This document shows positions 26,772 to 37,348 of a stretch of DNA of 64,000 nucleotides, piece by piece (the first letter of the stretch is position 1; every line of letters starts with the position of its first letter). Position numbers and translations under genes: made by a program. The notes under the pieces were generated by a model. It saw nothing but the letters and a program-made list of their open reading frames with translations, was not told the origin of the DNA and searched no databases. This DNA is from Curtobacterium herbarum (GTDB lineage Bacteria; Actinomycetota; Actinomycetes; Actinomycetales; Microbacteriaceae). The stretch is taken from the NCBI RefSeq assembly GCF_016907335.1, contig NZ_JAFBBT010000001.1, forward strand, positions 1,550,001 through 1,614,000, read 5' to 3'.

Positions 26772-28307
26772 ATGAGCGCAGAGCCGACGGCCCCGCAGAC
26801 GCCCGTCGCCGACCAGGCCGGAGCGGGCCAGACCCGTGCCGTCGAGCGGCAGGGCATCGACGTCATCACCGAGTCGGAGCGCAAGGGCCGCCCCCGCGGA
26901 CTGTTCTGGCCGTGGTTCGCCGCCAACATCTCGGTCCTCGGCCTGGCGTACGGCTCGTTCGTCCTCGACTTCGGGATCTCGCTCGCCCAGGCGACCGTGG
27001 TGTCCGTGATCGGCGTCGTGTTCTCGTTCCTGCTGTGCGGGATCGTCGCGATCGCCGGCAAGCGGGGGTCGGCCCCGACGATGGTCCTCAGCCGTGCGGC
27101 GTTCGGCGTGCACGGCAACCGACTGCCGTCGTTCCTCAGCTGGGTGCTCACGGTCGGGTGGGAGACCGCGCTGACCGCCCTGGCGGTGCTCGCGACCTCG
27201 ACGGTGTTCCAGGCACTCGGGTGGGACGACGGCGTGCTGACGAAGCTCGTCGCCCTGGTCGTCGTCGCGGCACTCGTGGTCGGCGCGGGCATCGCGGGCT
27301 TCGACGTGATCATGCGGCTGCAGACCTGGATCACCGTGGTGACCGGTGTCCTCACGATCGTCTACGTGGTGCTCGCGGTCCCCTCGATCGACCTCGGCAC
27401 GCTCACCGCGCTGCCGTCGGGGAGTGCGCAGAACGTCATCGGCGCCCTGGTGCTCGTGATGACGGGCTTCGGTCTCGGCTGGGTGAACGCCGCCGCGGAC
27501 TACTCCCGCTACCTGCCCCGCTCGTCCTCGACCGGCGGGGTCGTCGGCTGGACGACGTTCGGCGGTGCCCTGGCACCCGCGGTCCTCGTGGTCATCGGGG
27601 TGATGCTCGCCGGGTCGTCGAAGGAGCTGCACGCGGCGATCTCGGCCGACCCGATCGGTGCCCTGGTGACGGTGATGCCGACCTGGTTCCTCGTGCCGTT
27701 CGCGGTGGTCGCGATCCTCGGGCTCGTCGGCGGCGCCGTCCTCGACATCTACTCCTCGGGCCTCGCACTCCTCAGCGCCGGCGTCCGGATCCCGCGACCG
27801 GTGGCGGCCGGTGTCGACGGCGTGCTCATGGTCGCCGGAGCCGTGTTCGTGGTGTTCTTCGCGACGGACTTCATCGGACCGTTCCAGGCGTTCCTGATCA
27901 CCCTCGGCGTGCCGATCGCGGCCTGGTGCGGGGTGTTCGTCGCGGACGTCCTGCTCCGCCGACGCGCGTACGCCGAGGACGAGCTCGACGCCCCGCGCGG
28001 CCGCTACGGCAGCGTGCGGTGGACGGCGATCGCCCTGGTGGTCGTGGGGTCGGTGCTCGGCTGGGGGCTCGTGACGAACGCGACGCCGGGCGCCGAGCTC
28101 GTGCACTGGCAGGGTTTCCTGCTCGGTCCGTTCGGTCTCGGCGGGGTGACCGGGCCGTGGGCGTACGCAAACCTCGGGGTCCTGGTGGCGCTCGTCGTCG
28201 GGTTCCTCGGCACGCTGCTGTTCGGCGGTCGGGCGGTCCGTCGCCAGGAGGCGCTGCCGGTCACCGAGCCGGTGTCCCACGTGCCGGATGCCGAGCTCCG
28301 CCCGTGA
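26772..28307 (+). CDS. NCS1-family purine/cytosine permease
   Basis: 511 residues with about 12 membrane helices. NCS1 features: [21 protein letters not shown] in helix 1, [17 protein letters not shown] after helix 2 and [15 protein letters not shown] in the middle. Such carriers import cytosine, purines, allantoin or hydantoins by proton or sodium symport; the exact substrate cannot be read. The stop overlaps the GTG of an isochorismatase-like amidase (GTGA), so uptake and hydrolysis of an N-containing compound may be linked (inference). Confidence 0.92.
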   Translation: MSAEPTAPQTPVADQAGAGQTRAVERQGIDVITESERKGRPRGLFWPWFAANISVLGLAYGSFVLDFGISLAQATVVSVIGVVFSFLLCGIVAIAGKRGSAPTMVLSRAAFGVHGNRLPSFLSWVLTVGWETALTALAVLATSTVFQALGWDDGVLTKLVALVVVAALVVGAGIAGFDVIMRLQTWITVVTGVLTIVYVVLAVPSIDLGTLTALPSGSAQNVIGALVLVMTGFGLGWVNAAADYSRYLPRSSSTGGVVGWTTFGGALAPAVLVVIGVMLAGSSKELHAAISADPIGALVTVMPTWFLVPFAVVAILGLVGGAVLDIYSSGLALLSAGVRIPRPVAAGVDGVLMVAGAVFVVFFATDFIGPFQAFLITLGVPIAAWCGVFVADVLLRRRAYAEDELDAPRGRYGSVRWTAIALVVVGSVLGWGLVTNATPGAELVHWQGFLLGPFGLGGVTGPWAYANLGVLVALVVGFLGTLLFGGRAVRRQEALPVTEPVSHVPDAELRP

Positions 28308-28999
28308 CCGCGTCGGTCGACCCGCTCGGCGCCGTCGACGAAGCCGGCACGGGCGCCGCTGCCGACGGCGTCGACACGTCGGACGCCTGGCTGGTCGTCA
28401 TCGACATGCAGCGGGTGTTCACCGGCGACAGCCCCTGGGCAGCGCCGCGGTTCGCCGGAGCCTCGGCCGCGATCGAGCGGCTGCTGCCACGCTTCCGGGG
28501 CCGCACCGTCCTCACCCGGTTCGTCGCCCCCGCCCAGCCGACCGGTGCCTGGGTGCCGTACTACCGCGACTGGCCGTTCGCCCTCGTCCCCGACGAGGAC
28601 GACCTGTACGCACTCACCGAGCCGTTCACCGCACTCGCAGCAGGTGCGATGCCGAGCACGCCGGACACCGCCGACGGGCCGGCGACCGCGCGGGCCACCG
28701 CGTCGGTGACCGCGTCGGCGACCGTGCCGCCGGTCCCGGTGGTGACCGAACCGAGCTTCGGGAAGTGGGGGACGAGCCTCCAGGCCGTGACCGGCACCGG
28801 TGCGGACACCCACCTCGTCCTCACCGGTGTCTCGACGGACTGCTGCGTCCTCTCGACCGCCCTGGCGGCCGCGGACGCCGGCGTCCGGGTCACCGTCGTG
28901 GCCGAGGCGTGTGCCGGCGCGAGCGACGTCGACCACGCCCGCGCCCTCGACGCGATGCGCCTGTACGCCCCGCTCATCACGGTCGTCGACACGCTCTGA
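28304..28999 (+). CDS. Isochorismatase-family cysteine hydrolase
   Basis: 231 residues. The catalytic triad is visible: Asp in VVIDMQRVF, Lys in FGKWGTSL and Cys in STDCCVLST, after the LTGV strand. The family includes nicotinamidases, ureidoacrylate/N-carbamoyl amidases and isochorismatases. About 30 residues of Ala/Thr-rich low complexity (about 124-150) interrupt the fold before the Lys. GTG start overlapping the permease stop. The substrate is unknown but probably related to what the permease imports. Confidence 0.88.
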   Translation: MTASVDPLGAVDEAGTGAAADGVDTSDAWLVVIDMQRVFTGDSPWAAPRFAGASAAIERLLPRFRGRTVLTRFVAPAQPTGAWVPYYRDWPFALVPDEDDLYALTEPFTALAAGAMPSTPDTADGPATARATASVTASATVPPVPVVTEPSFGKWGTSLQAVTGTGADTHLVLTGVSTDCCVLSTALAAADAGVRVTVVAEACAGASDVDHARALDAMRLYAPLITVVDTL

Positions 29000-29078
29000 C
29001 CGCGGCCGGGCCGCCCCCGCGACCCTGGGCGCGGGCCGAGACTGCGTGCCCGCGGACCGCGCGCTCCGGACGAGCGCG

Positions 29079-29084
29079 TAGAGT
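29079..29084 (+). promoter_or_regulatory. -10 box for leaderless ispG mRNA
   Basis: TAGAGT ends 7 nt before the GTG at 29092. This supports that start over the in-frame GTG at 29101 and ATG at 29113. Confidence 0.5.
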
Positions 29085-29091
29085 TCGGGAC

Positions 29092-30243
29092 GTGCCCGCA
29101 GTGAACCTCGGAATGCCGAAGGCCCCCGAAACCCTGGCCCCTCGTCGCAAGTCCCGGCAGATCCGGGTCGGCAAGGTCCTGGTCGGTGGCGACGCCCCCG
29201 TGTCCGTGCAGTCGATGACCACGACGCCGACCACGAACATCAACGCGACCCTGCAGCAGATCGCCGAACTGACCGCCTCCGGCTGTGACATCGTCCGTGT
29301 CGCCGTACCGAGTCAGGACGACGCCGACGCGCTGCCGATCATCGCGAAGAAGTCCCAGATCCCCGTGATCGCGGACATCCACTTCCAGCCGAAGTACGTC
29401 TTCCAGGCCATCGACGCCGGGTGCGCCGCGGTCCGTGTGAACCCGGGCAACATCCGGAAGTTCGACGACCAGGTCGGTGCCATCGCCAAGGCCGCGAAGG
29501 ACGCCGGCGTCAGCCTGCGCATCGGCGTGAACGCCGGGTCGCTCGAGCCGAGCCTGATGCAGAAGTACGGCAAGGCCACGCCCGAGGCGCTCGTCGAGTC
29601 GGCCGTGTGGGAAGCCTCCCTGTTCGAGGAGCACGACTTCCACGACTTCAAGATCTCGGTCAAGCACAACGACCCGGTGATCATGGTCAAGGCCTACCGC
29701 CAGCTCGCCGAGCGTGGCGACTGGCCGCTGCACCTCGGCGTGACCGAGGCCGGCCCGGAGTTCCAGGGCACGATCAAGAGCGCGACCGCGTTCGGCATCC
29801 TGCTCGGCGAGGGCATCGGCGACACCATCCGCGTGTCCCTGTCCGCCCCGCCCGCGCAAGAGGTCAAGGTCGGCCTGCAGATCCTGCAGTCGCTGAACCT
29901 CCGCGAGCGCAAGCTCGAGATCGTCTCCTGCCCGAGCTGCGGCCGTGCGCAGGTCGACGTCTACCAGCTGGCCAACGACGTCACCTCGGGTCTCGAGGGC
30001 ATGACCGTGCCCCTCCGCGTCGCCGTGATGGGCTGTGTCGTGAACGGTCCGGGCGAGGCCCGTGAAGCCGACCTCGGGGTCGCCTCCGGCAACGGCAAGG
30101 GCCAGATCTTCGTGAAGGGGCAGGTCGTCAAGACCGTGCCCGAGTCCGAGATCGTCCAGACGCTCATCGACGAGGCCAACCGCATCGCCGACGAGATGGG
30201 CCCGGCGGCGGGCACCGGCAAGCCGCTGGTCGTCACCTCGTAG
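29092..30243 (+). CDS. ispG: 4-hydroxy-3-methylbut-2-en-1-yl diphosphate synthase
   Basis: 383 residues. The [4Fe-4S] enzyme that converts MEcPP to HMBPP in the penultimate step of the MEP pathway. The N-terminal TIM barrel starts with [20 protein letters not shown]; the C-terminal part has the cluster ligands in [11 protein letters not shown] and [12 protein letters not shown]. This is the short bacterial form without the plant-type insertion. Transcription appears to be its own (TAGAGT before the start) and ends at a hairpin 38 nt after the stop. Confidence 0.97.
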   Translation: MPAVNLGMPKAPETLAPRRKSRQIRVGKVLVGGDAPVSVQSMTTTPTTNINATLQQIAELTASGCDIVRVAVPSQDDADALPIIAKKSQIPVIADIHFQPKYVFQAIDAGCAAVRVNPGNIRKFDDQVGAIAKAAKDAGVSLRIGVNAGSLEPSLMQKYGKATPEALVESAVWEASLFEEHDFHDFKISVKHNDPVIMVKAYRQLAERGDWPLHLGVTEAGPEFQGTIKSATAFGILLGEGIGDTIRVSLSAPPAQEVKVGLQILQSLNLRERKLEIVSCPSCGRAQVDVYQLANDVTSGLEGMTVPLRVAVMGCVVNGPGEAREADLGVASGNGKGQIFVKGQVVKTVPESEIVQTLIDEANRIADEMGPAAGTGKPLVVTS

Positions 30244-30280
30244 CAGGACACGGTCGCGGTCGCGCGCGACCCGACGACGA

Positions 30281-30318
30281 ACGGGAGGCCCGTGGCGACA
30301 CCGCCTCGGGCCTCCCGT
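30281..30318 (+). terminator. Terminator hairpin after ispG
   Basis: Perfect 12-bp stem (30281-30292 with 30307-30318) and a 14-nt loop. The stem shares CGGGAGGCCCGTGGCG with the palindrome after proS. Confidence 0.75.
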
Positions 30319-30389
30319 CCTGTTCCTGCACAGGCCGGCAGGGACGGCCGCGCCATCCACAGGCGGGTCGCGCCGCGAGCGTGCGCCGC

Positions 30390-30395
30390 TAGGCT
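30390..30395 (+). promoter_or_regulatory. -10 box for leaderless proS mRNA
   Basis: TAGGCT ends 6 nt before the GTG at 30402; no ribosome binding site. Confidence 0.55.
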
Positions 30396-30401
30396 GACGG
30401 C

Positions 30402-32153
30402 GTGGTCACACGGCTCTCTCACCTCTTCCTCCGCACGCTCCGCGACGACCCCTCCGACGCGGAGGTCACGAGCGCGAAGCTGCTCGTCCGCGCCGGGTAC
30501 ATCCGTCGCCAGGCCCCGGGCATCTTCGCCTGGCTGCCGCTCGGCCTCCGGGTCCGGTCGCGCATCGAGGGCATCATCCGCCAGGAGATGGAAGCGGCCG
30601 GTGCGCAGGAGGTCCTGCTGCCCGCGCTCGCCCCGCGCGAGCCGTACGAGGCAACGAACCGCTGGACCGAGTACGGCGACGGCATCTTCCGGCTCAAGGA
30701 CCGCAAGGACGCCGACTACCTCCTCGCGCCCACGCACGAAGAACTGTTCGCCCTGCTCGTGAAGGACCTGTACTCGTCGTACAAGGACCTCCCCGTCACG
30801 CTCTTCCAGATCCAGGACAAGTACCGCGACGAAGCCCGGCCCCGCGCGGGGCTCCTGCGTGGCCGCGAGTTCACGATGAAGGACGCCTACTCGTTCGACG
30901 TCACCGACGAGGGCCTCGACCGCAGCTACCAGACGATGCGTGACGCCTACGAGCGCATCTTCGCCCGCCTCGGTCTGGAGTACGCGATCGTCCAGGCCGA
31001 CGCCGGGGCGATGGGCGGCTCGAAGTCCGAGGAGTTCCTGCACCCGATCGCCGTCGGCGAGGACACCTACGTCCGGAGCGCCGGCGGCTACGCGGCGAAC
31101 GTCGAGGCCTACGTCACCGCGGTGCCCGACGCCCTGCCGATCGCCGGCCAGCCGGAGCCCGTGCTGCTGCCGGCCGCGGACACCCCGACGATCCAGACGC
31201 TCGTCGACCACGCGAACCAGGTCGTCCCGCGCGACGGCACGCCGTGGACCGCCGCCGACACCCTGAAGAACGTCGTGCTCGCGCTCACGCACCTCGACGG
31301 CACGCGCGAACTCGTCGTCGTCGGGCTGCCCGGCGACCGCGACGTCGACCTCAAGCGCGCCGAGGTGGCCTTCGCCCCGGCCGAGGTCGAAGCCGCCGGT
31401 GACGACGACTTCCGGAAGCACCGCGGCCTCGTGAAGGGCTACATCGGCCCGCAGGTGCTCGGCGCCGACAGCGCGTCCGGCATCCGGTACGTCGTCGACC
31501 CGCGCGTGGTCGACGGCACCGCCTGGCTCACCGGTGCGAACGAGCGCGGCATCCACGTCGCTGGCCTGGTCGCCGGTCGGGACTTCGTGGCCGACGGCGT
31601 GGTGGAGGTCTCCGACGTCCGCGCCGGCGACCCCGCACCCGACGGCTCCGGCCCGCTCGAGGTCGCCCGCGGCATGGAGATCGGGCACGTCTTCCAGCTC
31701 GGTCGCAAGTACGCCGAGGCCCTGGGCCTCAAGGTGCAGGACGAGAACGGCAAGCTCGCGACGGTCACGATGGGCTCGTACGGCATCGGCGTGACCCGCA
31801 TCCTGGCGATCCTGGCCGAGGCCCACAACGATGAGAAGGGCCTGGCCTGGCCCAAGCACGTCGCACCGTTCGACGTGCACGTGGTCGCGACCGGCAAGGA
31901 CACCACGGCGTACGAGCTGGCCGAGTCGATCGTCGCGCAGCTCGAGTCCGAGCGTTTCGACGTGGTGTACGACGACCGGCCGAAGGTGTCACCGGGCGTG
32001 AAGCTCCGTGACGCGGAACTGCTCGGCATGCCGATCGTCGTGGTCGCCGGCCGTGGCGCCGCCGACGGCGTCGTCGAACTCTGGAACCGGGCCACCGGCG
32101 AGCGTGCCGACGTCCCGGTCGCGGAACTGCTCGCGGCGGTGCGCGCGATCTGA
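30402..32153 (+). CDS. proS: Prolyl-tRNA synthetase, bacterial type with editing domain
   Basis: 583 residues. Charges tRNA-Pro. Class II motifs are present: motif 1 around [20 protein letters not shown], motif 2 [20 protein letters not shown], motif 3 [12 protein letters not shown]. The insertion between motifs 2 and 3 (about 225-390, [27 protein letters not shown]) is the editing domain that clears mischarged Ala. A C-terminal anticodon-binding domain follows. GTG start immediately after a TAGGCT box. It usually lies upstream of rimP-nusA; here nusA follows directly. Confidence 0.98.
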   Translation: MVTRLSHLFLRTLRDDPSDAEVTSAKLLVRAGYIRRQAPGIFAWLPLGLRVRSRIEGIIRQEMEAAGAQEVLLPALAPREPYEATNRWTEYGDGIFRLKDRKDADYLLAPTHEELFALLVKDLYSSYKDLPVTLFQIQDKYRDEARPRAGLLRGREFTMKDAYSFDVTDEGLDRSYQTMRDAYERIFARLGLEYAIVQADAGAMGGSKSEEFLHPIAVGEDTYVRSAGGYAANVEAYVTAVPDALPIAGQPEPVLLPAADTPTIQTLVDHANQVVPRDGTPWTAADTLKNVVLALTHLDGTRELVVVGLPGDRDVDLKRAEVAFAPAEVEAAGDDDFRKHRGLVKGYIGPQVLGADSASGIRYVVDPRVVDGTAWLTGANERGIHVAGLVAGRDFVADGVVEVSDVRAGDPAPDGSGPLEVARGMEIGHVFQLGRKYAEALGLKVQDENGKLATVTMGSYGIGVTRILAILAEAHNDEKGLAWPKHVAPFDVHVVATGKDTTAYELAESIVAQLESERFDVVYDDRPKVSPGVKLRDAELLGMPIVVVAGRGAADGVVELWNRATGERADVPVAELLAAVRAI

Positions 32154-32178
32154 CGCGCCGGCGTCGGTGACGACGTCG

Positions 32179-32218
32179 GACGGGAGGCCCGTGGCGGATC
32201 CGCCACGGGCCTCCCGTC
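32179..32218 (+). terminator. Bidirectional terminator palindrome after proS
   Basis: Perfect 40-nt palindrome centred on GGATCC at 32196-32201. No U-tract. It separates proS from nusA. Confidence 0.85.
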
Positions 32219-32228
32219 ATTCCTGCGG

Positions 32229-32234
32229 TACGAT
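32229..32234 (+). promoter_or_regulatory. Putative -10 box before nusA
   Basis: TACGAT lies between the proS terminator and nusA. It would produce a roughly 55-nt leader with GGAGG at 32286-32290. Confidence 0.45.
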
Positions 32235-32297
32235 CGACGACGGCTTCTGCGTGGTCCCAACCGCGGAAGTGACTCATCTGAATACGGAGGCACCTCG

Positions 32298-33293
32298 GTG
32301 AAGATCGACCTCGCAGTCCTGCGACTCATGGAGCGCGAACGGGAGATCCCGTTCGACGAGCTCGTCCAGATCATCGAATCTGCCATCCTGACCGCCTACC
32401 AGAAGCACCGCGCCGAGAACGACGAACCCGTCGACGCCCAGGCCCGGGTCGAGCTGGACCGCAAGTCCGGCGAAGTGTCCGTCTTCGTGCCCGAGCGCGA
32501 CGAGGACGACAACGTCATCGGCGAGTCCGTCGACCAGCCGAGCGACTTCGGCCGGATCGCTGCGTTCGCGGCGAAGCAGGTCATCAACCAGCGTCTCCGC
32601 GACATCGGCGACGACAAGATCCTCGGCGAGTTCCGCGGCAAGGAAGGCGACATCGTCGCCGGCATCGTCCAGCAGGGGCCGAACCCGAAGATGGTCATGG
32701 TCGACCTCGGCACCGTCGAGGCGATCCTGCCCCCGGAAGAGCAGGTGCCGGGGGAGACCTACGCGCACGGCACCCGACTGCGCGTCTACGTGACGAGCGT
32801 CGGCCGTGGCCACAAGGGCCCGCAGATCACCGTGTCACGGACCCACCCGGGCCTGGTCCGGAAGCTCTTCGCGCTCGAGGTCCCGGAGATCGCCTCTGGC
32901 GTCGTCGAGATCACCTCGCTGGCGCGCGAAGCCGGACACCGCACGAAGATGGCGGTCAAGGCGAACGAGCCCGGTGTCAACGCCAAGGGTGCCTGCATCG
33001 GCGAGCTCGGTGCACGCGTGCGGTCGGTGACGAACGAACTCGGTGCCGAGAAGATCGACATCGTGGACTGGTCCTCGGACCTCTCGACGTTCGTGGCCAG
33101 CGCGCTGTCGCCCGCCAAGGTCACGAGCGCGTTCGTGCTCGACGCCTCGACCAAGGCCGTCCGCGCCCTCGTGCCGGACTACCAGCTGTCACTCGCGATC
33201 GGCAAGGAAGGGCAGAACGCCCGCCTCGCCGCGAAGCTCACCGGCGCCCGGATCGACATCCAGCCGGACTCGATCCTCGACGGCGACGACTGA
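32298..33293 (+). CDS. nusA: Transcription termination/antitermination factor NusA
   Basis: 331 residues, the short actinobacterial form without the C-terminal acidic repeats. The N-terminal RNA polymerase-binding domain (MKIDLAVLRLMEREREIPFD) is followed by S1 (GDIVAGIVQQGPNPKMVMVDL), KH1 (ARVRSVTNELGAEKIDIVDW) and KH2 (LSLAIGKEGQNARLAAKLTG). It modulates pausing, termination and rRNA antitermination. GTG start with GGAGG 7 nt upstream. It heads the nusA-ylxR-infB-rbfA unit. Confidence 0.97.
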   Translation: MKIDLAVLRLMEREREIPFDELVQIIESAILTAYQKHRAENDEPVDAQARVELDRKSGEVSVFVPERDEDDNVIGESVDQPSDFGRIAAFAAKQVINQRLRDIGDDKILGEFRGKEGDIVAGIVQQGPNPKMVMVDLGTVEAILPPEEQVPGETYAHGTRLRVYVTSVGRGHKGPQITVSRTHPGLVRKLFALEVPEIASGVVEITSLAREAGHRTKMAVKANEPGVNAKGACIGELGARVRSVTNELGAEKIDIVDWSSDLSTFVASALSPAKVTSAFVLDASTKAVRALVPDYQLSLAIGKEGQNARLAAKLTGARIDIQPDSILDGDD

Positions 33294-33379
33294 GCTGTAC
33301 CCACATCGAGGCGGTCCGGTCCGCCCGTGGCACAGGCCTCGGGCGCGCCGGATCGCGGTCGTCGGAGTCAAGGAGTAGA

Positions 33380-33706
33380 GTGGACGCCGTCAGAACGTGC
33401 ATCGGCAGTCGTCGTCGCGCAACCCGATCTTCTCTCCTCCGTGTCGTCGCTCGCAGTGACGGCTCCGTGGTGGCGGATCCGAAGGCAGTCATGCCGGGCC
33501 GGGGGGCATGGCTCACACCGACCGTCGAAGCGTACGAGCTGGCCGTCAAGCGCAGGGCATTCCGCCGTGCGCTCCGGCTGGAGCGTGATCCCGACACGTC
33601 CGCGGTGCGCGAGTACCTCGCTGGGCTGGGGCCCGATGGCCCGAACAGCACAGCGCTCGAGCGCCAGGACATGACAGAACAGGCTGAACGGCTTATGGAC
33701 AACTGA
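33380..33706 (+). CDS. ylxR: YlxR (DUF448) RNA-binding protein, signature Cys replaced
   Basis: 108 residues between nusA and infB, the usual place. The fold is recognisable (LLRVVARSDGSVV, MPGRGAWLTPTVEAY, RRAFRRALRL). Family members read R-x-C-x-G-C-R near the N-terminus; here it is RTCIGSRRRA, with AGT (Ser) for the second Cys, and the later Cys often found after GAWLxP is also absent. YlxR homologues bind RNA or nucleoid and are linked to RNase P; the role here is inferred. The GTG start follows AGGAG at close spacing. Confidence 0.85.
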   Translation: MDAVRTCIGSRRRATRSSLLRVVARSDGSVVADPKAVMPGRGAWLTPTVEAYELAVKRRAFRRALRLERDPDTSAVREYLAGLGPDGPNSTALERQDMTEQAERLMDN

Positions 33707-33780
33707 TGAGCGGCTCGAAATGAGACCCGTCAACCATTGAGTCCTGCCCCTTGACGGGGTGGGACCCGTGAAGGAGAACA

Positions 33781-36648
33781 GTGGCGAAACCACGCGTACA
33801 CGAGATCGCAAGCGAGCTCGGCGTCGACAGCAAGACCGCAATGGAGAAGCTCAAGGAACTCGGCGAATTCGTCAAGGGCCCGAGCTCGAGCATCGAACCC
33901 CCCGTCGCACGGAAGCTCCGTGCCGCACTGCAGGCCGAAGGCGCGTCCGCGTCGGCAGCCCCGGCAGCACCCGCCGCCGCGAAGGCCCCGGCCGCACCGG
34001 CTTCCGGTGCCCCGAAGCCCGGCGGCCCCAAGCCCGGCCCGAAGCGCCCTGCGCCGGAGCCCGAGCCCGTCGTCGAGGAAGCACCCGCGGCCCAGGCCGT
34101 CGACGGTGCCCCGATCCCCGCCGCCCCGAAGTCCGTCGCCCAGCGTCAGGCCGAGGCAGAGGCCGCCCGCAAGGCCGCGGCCGAGCAGAAGGCCGCTGAG
34201 CAGCAGGCAGCCGCGCAGCAGTCCGACGGCGACCAGCCCGACGCCGCTCCGAGCGACGCCGTGAAGCCCGGTGGCGCGAAGCCGTCCGGTTCCGGTTCGG
34301 CCCCGAAGCCCGGTGGCCCGAAGCCCGGTGCCCGTCCCGGCAACAACCCCTACGCGTCGAGCCAGGGCATGGGCGCACGTCCGCCGCGCCCCGGCAACAA
34401 CCCCTTCGCGTCCAACCAGGGCATGGGTCAGCGCCCGGCCGCCGGTGCCGGCAACGGCATCCCGCGTCCGCAGCCGCCGCGCCCCGGTGCTCCCCGTCCG
34501 GGCGCCCCGCGTCCCGGTGGTCCCGGTCAGAACAACCGTCCGAACGGCTTCGGGCAGCGCCCGGGCCAGGGCGGCGGCGGTCGTGGCGGCCCCGGTGGCG
34601 GCTTCAACCGTCCCGGTGGTGCCGGTGCCGGCGCCGGTGGCGGCTTCGCCCGTCCCGCGTTCACCGGTCCGCGCCCCGCAGGTGGTGGCGGCCGTGGCCG
34701 TGGCCCCGGTGGTGGTACCGCTGGTGCGTTCGGTCGTGGTGGCGGCAAGAGCCGTGCCCGCAAGTCGAAGCGGACGAAGCGCGCCGAGTACGAGATGCGG
34801 CAGGCGCCGTCGCTCGGCGGTGTGCAGGTCCCTCGTGGTGACGGCAACACGGTCGTCCGACTCCGTCGCGGTGCGAGCATCTCGGACTTCGCGGACAAGA
34901 TCGACGCGAGCCCCGGCAACCTGGTGACGGTGCTGTTCCACCTCGGTGAGATGGCGACCGCGACCGAGTCCCTGGACGAGGCCACCTTCGAGGTCCTCGG
35001 CGAGGAGCTCGGCTACAAGATCCAGGTCGTCTCGCCCGAGGACGAGGACAAGGAGCTCCTCGAGGGCTTCGACATCGACATCGACGCCGAGTACGCCGAC
35101 GAGGACGACTCCGTCCTGCAGCAGCGTCCCCCGGTCGTCACCGTCATGGGTCACGTCGACCACGGTAAGACCCGACTGCTCGACGCGATCCGGAACTCCA
35201 AGGTCGTCGAGGGCGAAGCCGGCGGCATCACACAGCACATCGGTGCGTACCAGATCGTCACCGAGCACGAGGGCATCGAGCGCCCGATCACCTTCATCGA
35301 CACCCCGGGTCACGAAGCCTTCACGGCCATGCGTGCCCGTGGTGCCCAGGTGACGGACATCGCGATCCTCGTGGTCGCGGCGGACGACGGCATCATGCCG
35401 CAGACGATCGAGGCGCTGAACCACGCCCAGTCGGCCGGCGTGCCGATCGTGGTCGCGGTGAACAAGATCGACAAGGACGGGGCGAACCCGGCCAAGGTCC
35501 GGCAGCAGCTCACCGAGTACAACCTGGTGGCCGAGGAGTACGGCGGCGACGTCATGTTCGTCGACGTCTCCGCCCGTCAGAACATCGGCATCCAGGACCT
35601 CCTGGACGCCGTGATCCTGACCGCGGACGCCGGTCTCGACCTGCGGGCGAACCCCGACAAGGACGCCCGAGGCGTCGCGATCGAAGCACGGCTCGACAAG
35701 GGCCGTGGTGCAGTCGCCACCGTCCTCATCCAGTCCGGCACGCTGCACGTCGGTGACGCGATCGTCGCCGGCACGGCGTACGGCCGTGTCCGTGCGATGG
35801 CGGACGAGAACGGCACCGCGGTCGACGCCGCGACGCCGGCCCGTCCGGTCCAGGTGCAGGGTCTGTCGTCGGTGCCCCGCGCCGGTGACACGTTCCTCGT
35901 CACCGAGGACGACCGCACCGCCCGCCAGATCGCCGAGAAGCGTGAAGCCGCGCAGCGCAATGCCCAGCTGGCCAAGGCCCGCAAGCGCATCTCGCTCGAG
36001 GACTTCACCCGTGCGCTCGAAGAGGGCAAGGTCGACTCGCTCAACCTCATCATCAAGGGTGACGTCTCCGGTGCCGTCGAGGCACTCGAGCAGTCGCTCC
36101 TGGACATCGAGGTCGACGACAGCGTCCAGCTGCGCATCCTGCACCGCGGTGTGGGTGCGATCACGGAGTCGGACATCGACCTCGCCACCATCGACAACGC
36201 GATCGTCGTCGGCTTCAACGTCCGTCCGGACGTCAAGGCCCGTGAGCGCGCTGCCCGTGAAGGCATCGACGTCCGCTTCTACTCGGTCATCTACAACGCA
36301 CTCGAGGACATCGAGAACTCGCTCAAGGGCATGCTCAAGCCCGAGTACGAAGAGGTCCAGTCGGGTGTCGCGGAGATCCGTGAGGTGTTCCGTTCCTCCA
36401 AGTTCGGCAACATCGCCGGTGTCATCGTCCGGTCCGGCACGATCACGCGCAACGCCAAGGCGCGCGTCATCCGTGACGGTGTGGTCGTGGCCGACGGACT
36501 GGCGATCGAGTCGCTCCGTCGCTTCAAGGACGACGTCACCGAGGTCCGCACGGACTACGAGGCCGGTATCGGTCTCGGCAAGTTCAACGACATCCAGCCC
36601 GGCGACGAGATCGAGACGACCGAGCTCGTCGAGAAGCCGCGCGACTGA
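33781..36648 (+). CDS. infB: Translation initiation factor IF-2
   Basis: 955 residues. The GTPase brings initiator tRNA to the 30S subunit. An IF2_N segment ([20 protein letters not shown]) is followed by a long Ala/Pro/Gly-rich linker (about 60-320) with two near copies of [12 protein letters not shown] and RGG-like stretches. A second IF2_N domain, then the G domain: G1 [15 protein letters not shown]2 [13 protein letters not shown]3 DTPGHEAF, G4 NKID. Domains II-IV complete it. GTG start with GAAGGAG upstream. A strong terminator follows. Confidence 0.98.
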   Translation: MAKPRVHEIASELGVDSKTAMEKLKELGEFVKGPSSSIEPPVARKLRAALQAEGASASAAPAAPAAAKAPAAPASGAPKPGGPKPGPKRPAPEPEPVVEEAPAAQAVDGAPIPAAPKSVAQRQAEAEAARKAAAEQKAAEQQAAAQQSDGDQPDAAPSDAVKPGGAKPSGSGSAPKPGGPKPGARPGNNPYASSQGMGARPPRPGNNPFASNQGMGQRPAAGAGNGIPRPQPPRPGAPRPGAPRPGGPGQNNRPNGFGQRPGQGGGGRGGPGGGFNRPGGAGAGAGGGFARPAFTGPRPAGGGGRGRGPGGGTAGAFGRGGGKSRARKSKRTKRAEYEMRQAPSLGGVQVPRGDGNTVVRLRRGASISDFADKIDASPGNLVTVLFHLGEMATATESLDEATFEVLGEELGYKIQVVSPEDEDKELLEGFDIDIDAEYADEDDSVLQQRPPVVTVMGHVDHGKTRLLDAIRNSKVVEGEAGGITQHIGAYQIVTEHEGIERPITFIDTPGHEAFTAMRARGAQVTDIAILVVAADDGIMPQTIEALNHAQSAGVPIVVAVNKIDKDGANPAKVRQQLTEYNLVAEEYGGDVMFVDVSARQNIGIQDLLDAVILTADAGLDLRANPDKDARGVAIEARLDKGRGAVATVLIQSGTLHVGDAIVAGTAYGRVRAMADENGTAVDAATPARPVQVQGLSSVPRAGDTFLVTEDDRTARQIAEKREAAQRNAQLAKARKRISLEDFTRALEEGKVDSLNLIIKGDVSGAVEALEQSLLDIEVDDSVQLRILHRGVGAITESDIDLATIDNAIVVGFNVRPDVKARERAAREGIDVRFYSVIYNALEDIENSLKGMLKPEYEEVQSGVAEIREVFRSSKFGNIAGVIVRSGTITRNAKARVIRDGVVVADGLAIESLRRFKDDVTEVRTDYEAGIGLGKFNDIQPGDEIETTELVEKPRD

Positions 36649-36665
36649 TCGCACTGAGTACCCTG

Positions 36666-36699
36666 GGCCCCGCCTCCTCCGTCCGGAGGAGGCGGGGCC
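36666..36699 (+). terminator. Terminator hairpin after infB
   Basis: 16-bp perfect GC-rich stem (36666-36681 with 36684-36699) with a minimal loop, 18 nt after the infB stop and before rbfA. It would give partial readthrough control of rbfA. Confidence 0.8.
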
Positions 36700-36726
36700 T
36701 CACCCCGTTCCGCAAGGAGGAACCCA

Positions 36727-37221
<495 letters not shown>

Positions 37222-37237
37222 CACCCGGTCCGACCGT

Positions 37238-37272
37238 GAGAGCGCCCGTCACCCTCGGTGGCGGGCGCTCTC
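37238..37272 (+). terminator. Bidirectional terminator between rbfA and mutY
   Basis: 16-bp stem including one G-T pair (37238-37253 with 37257-37272) and a 3-nt loop. It lies between convergent genes. Confidence 0.8.
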
Positions 37273-37275
37273 GCG

Positions 37276-37337
37276 TCCCCCGGAGCCGGGACCCCCGGAG
37301 CCGGGACCCCCGGAGCCGGACCCCCGGATCCCCGGAC
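37276..37337 (+). repeat. Tandem repeat, 15-bp unit
   Basis: Three near-exact copies of ACCCCCGGAGCCGGG then degenerating partial units, just before the 3' end of mutY. Noncoding. Confidence 0.8.
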
Positions 37338-37348
37338 CCGTCCCCGGA

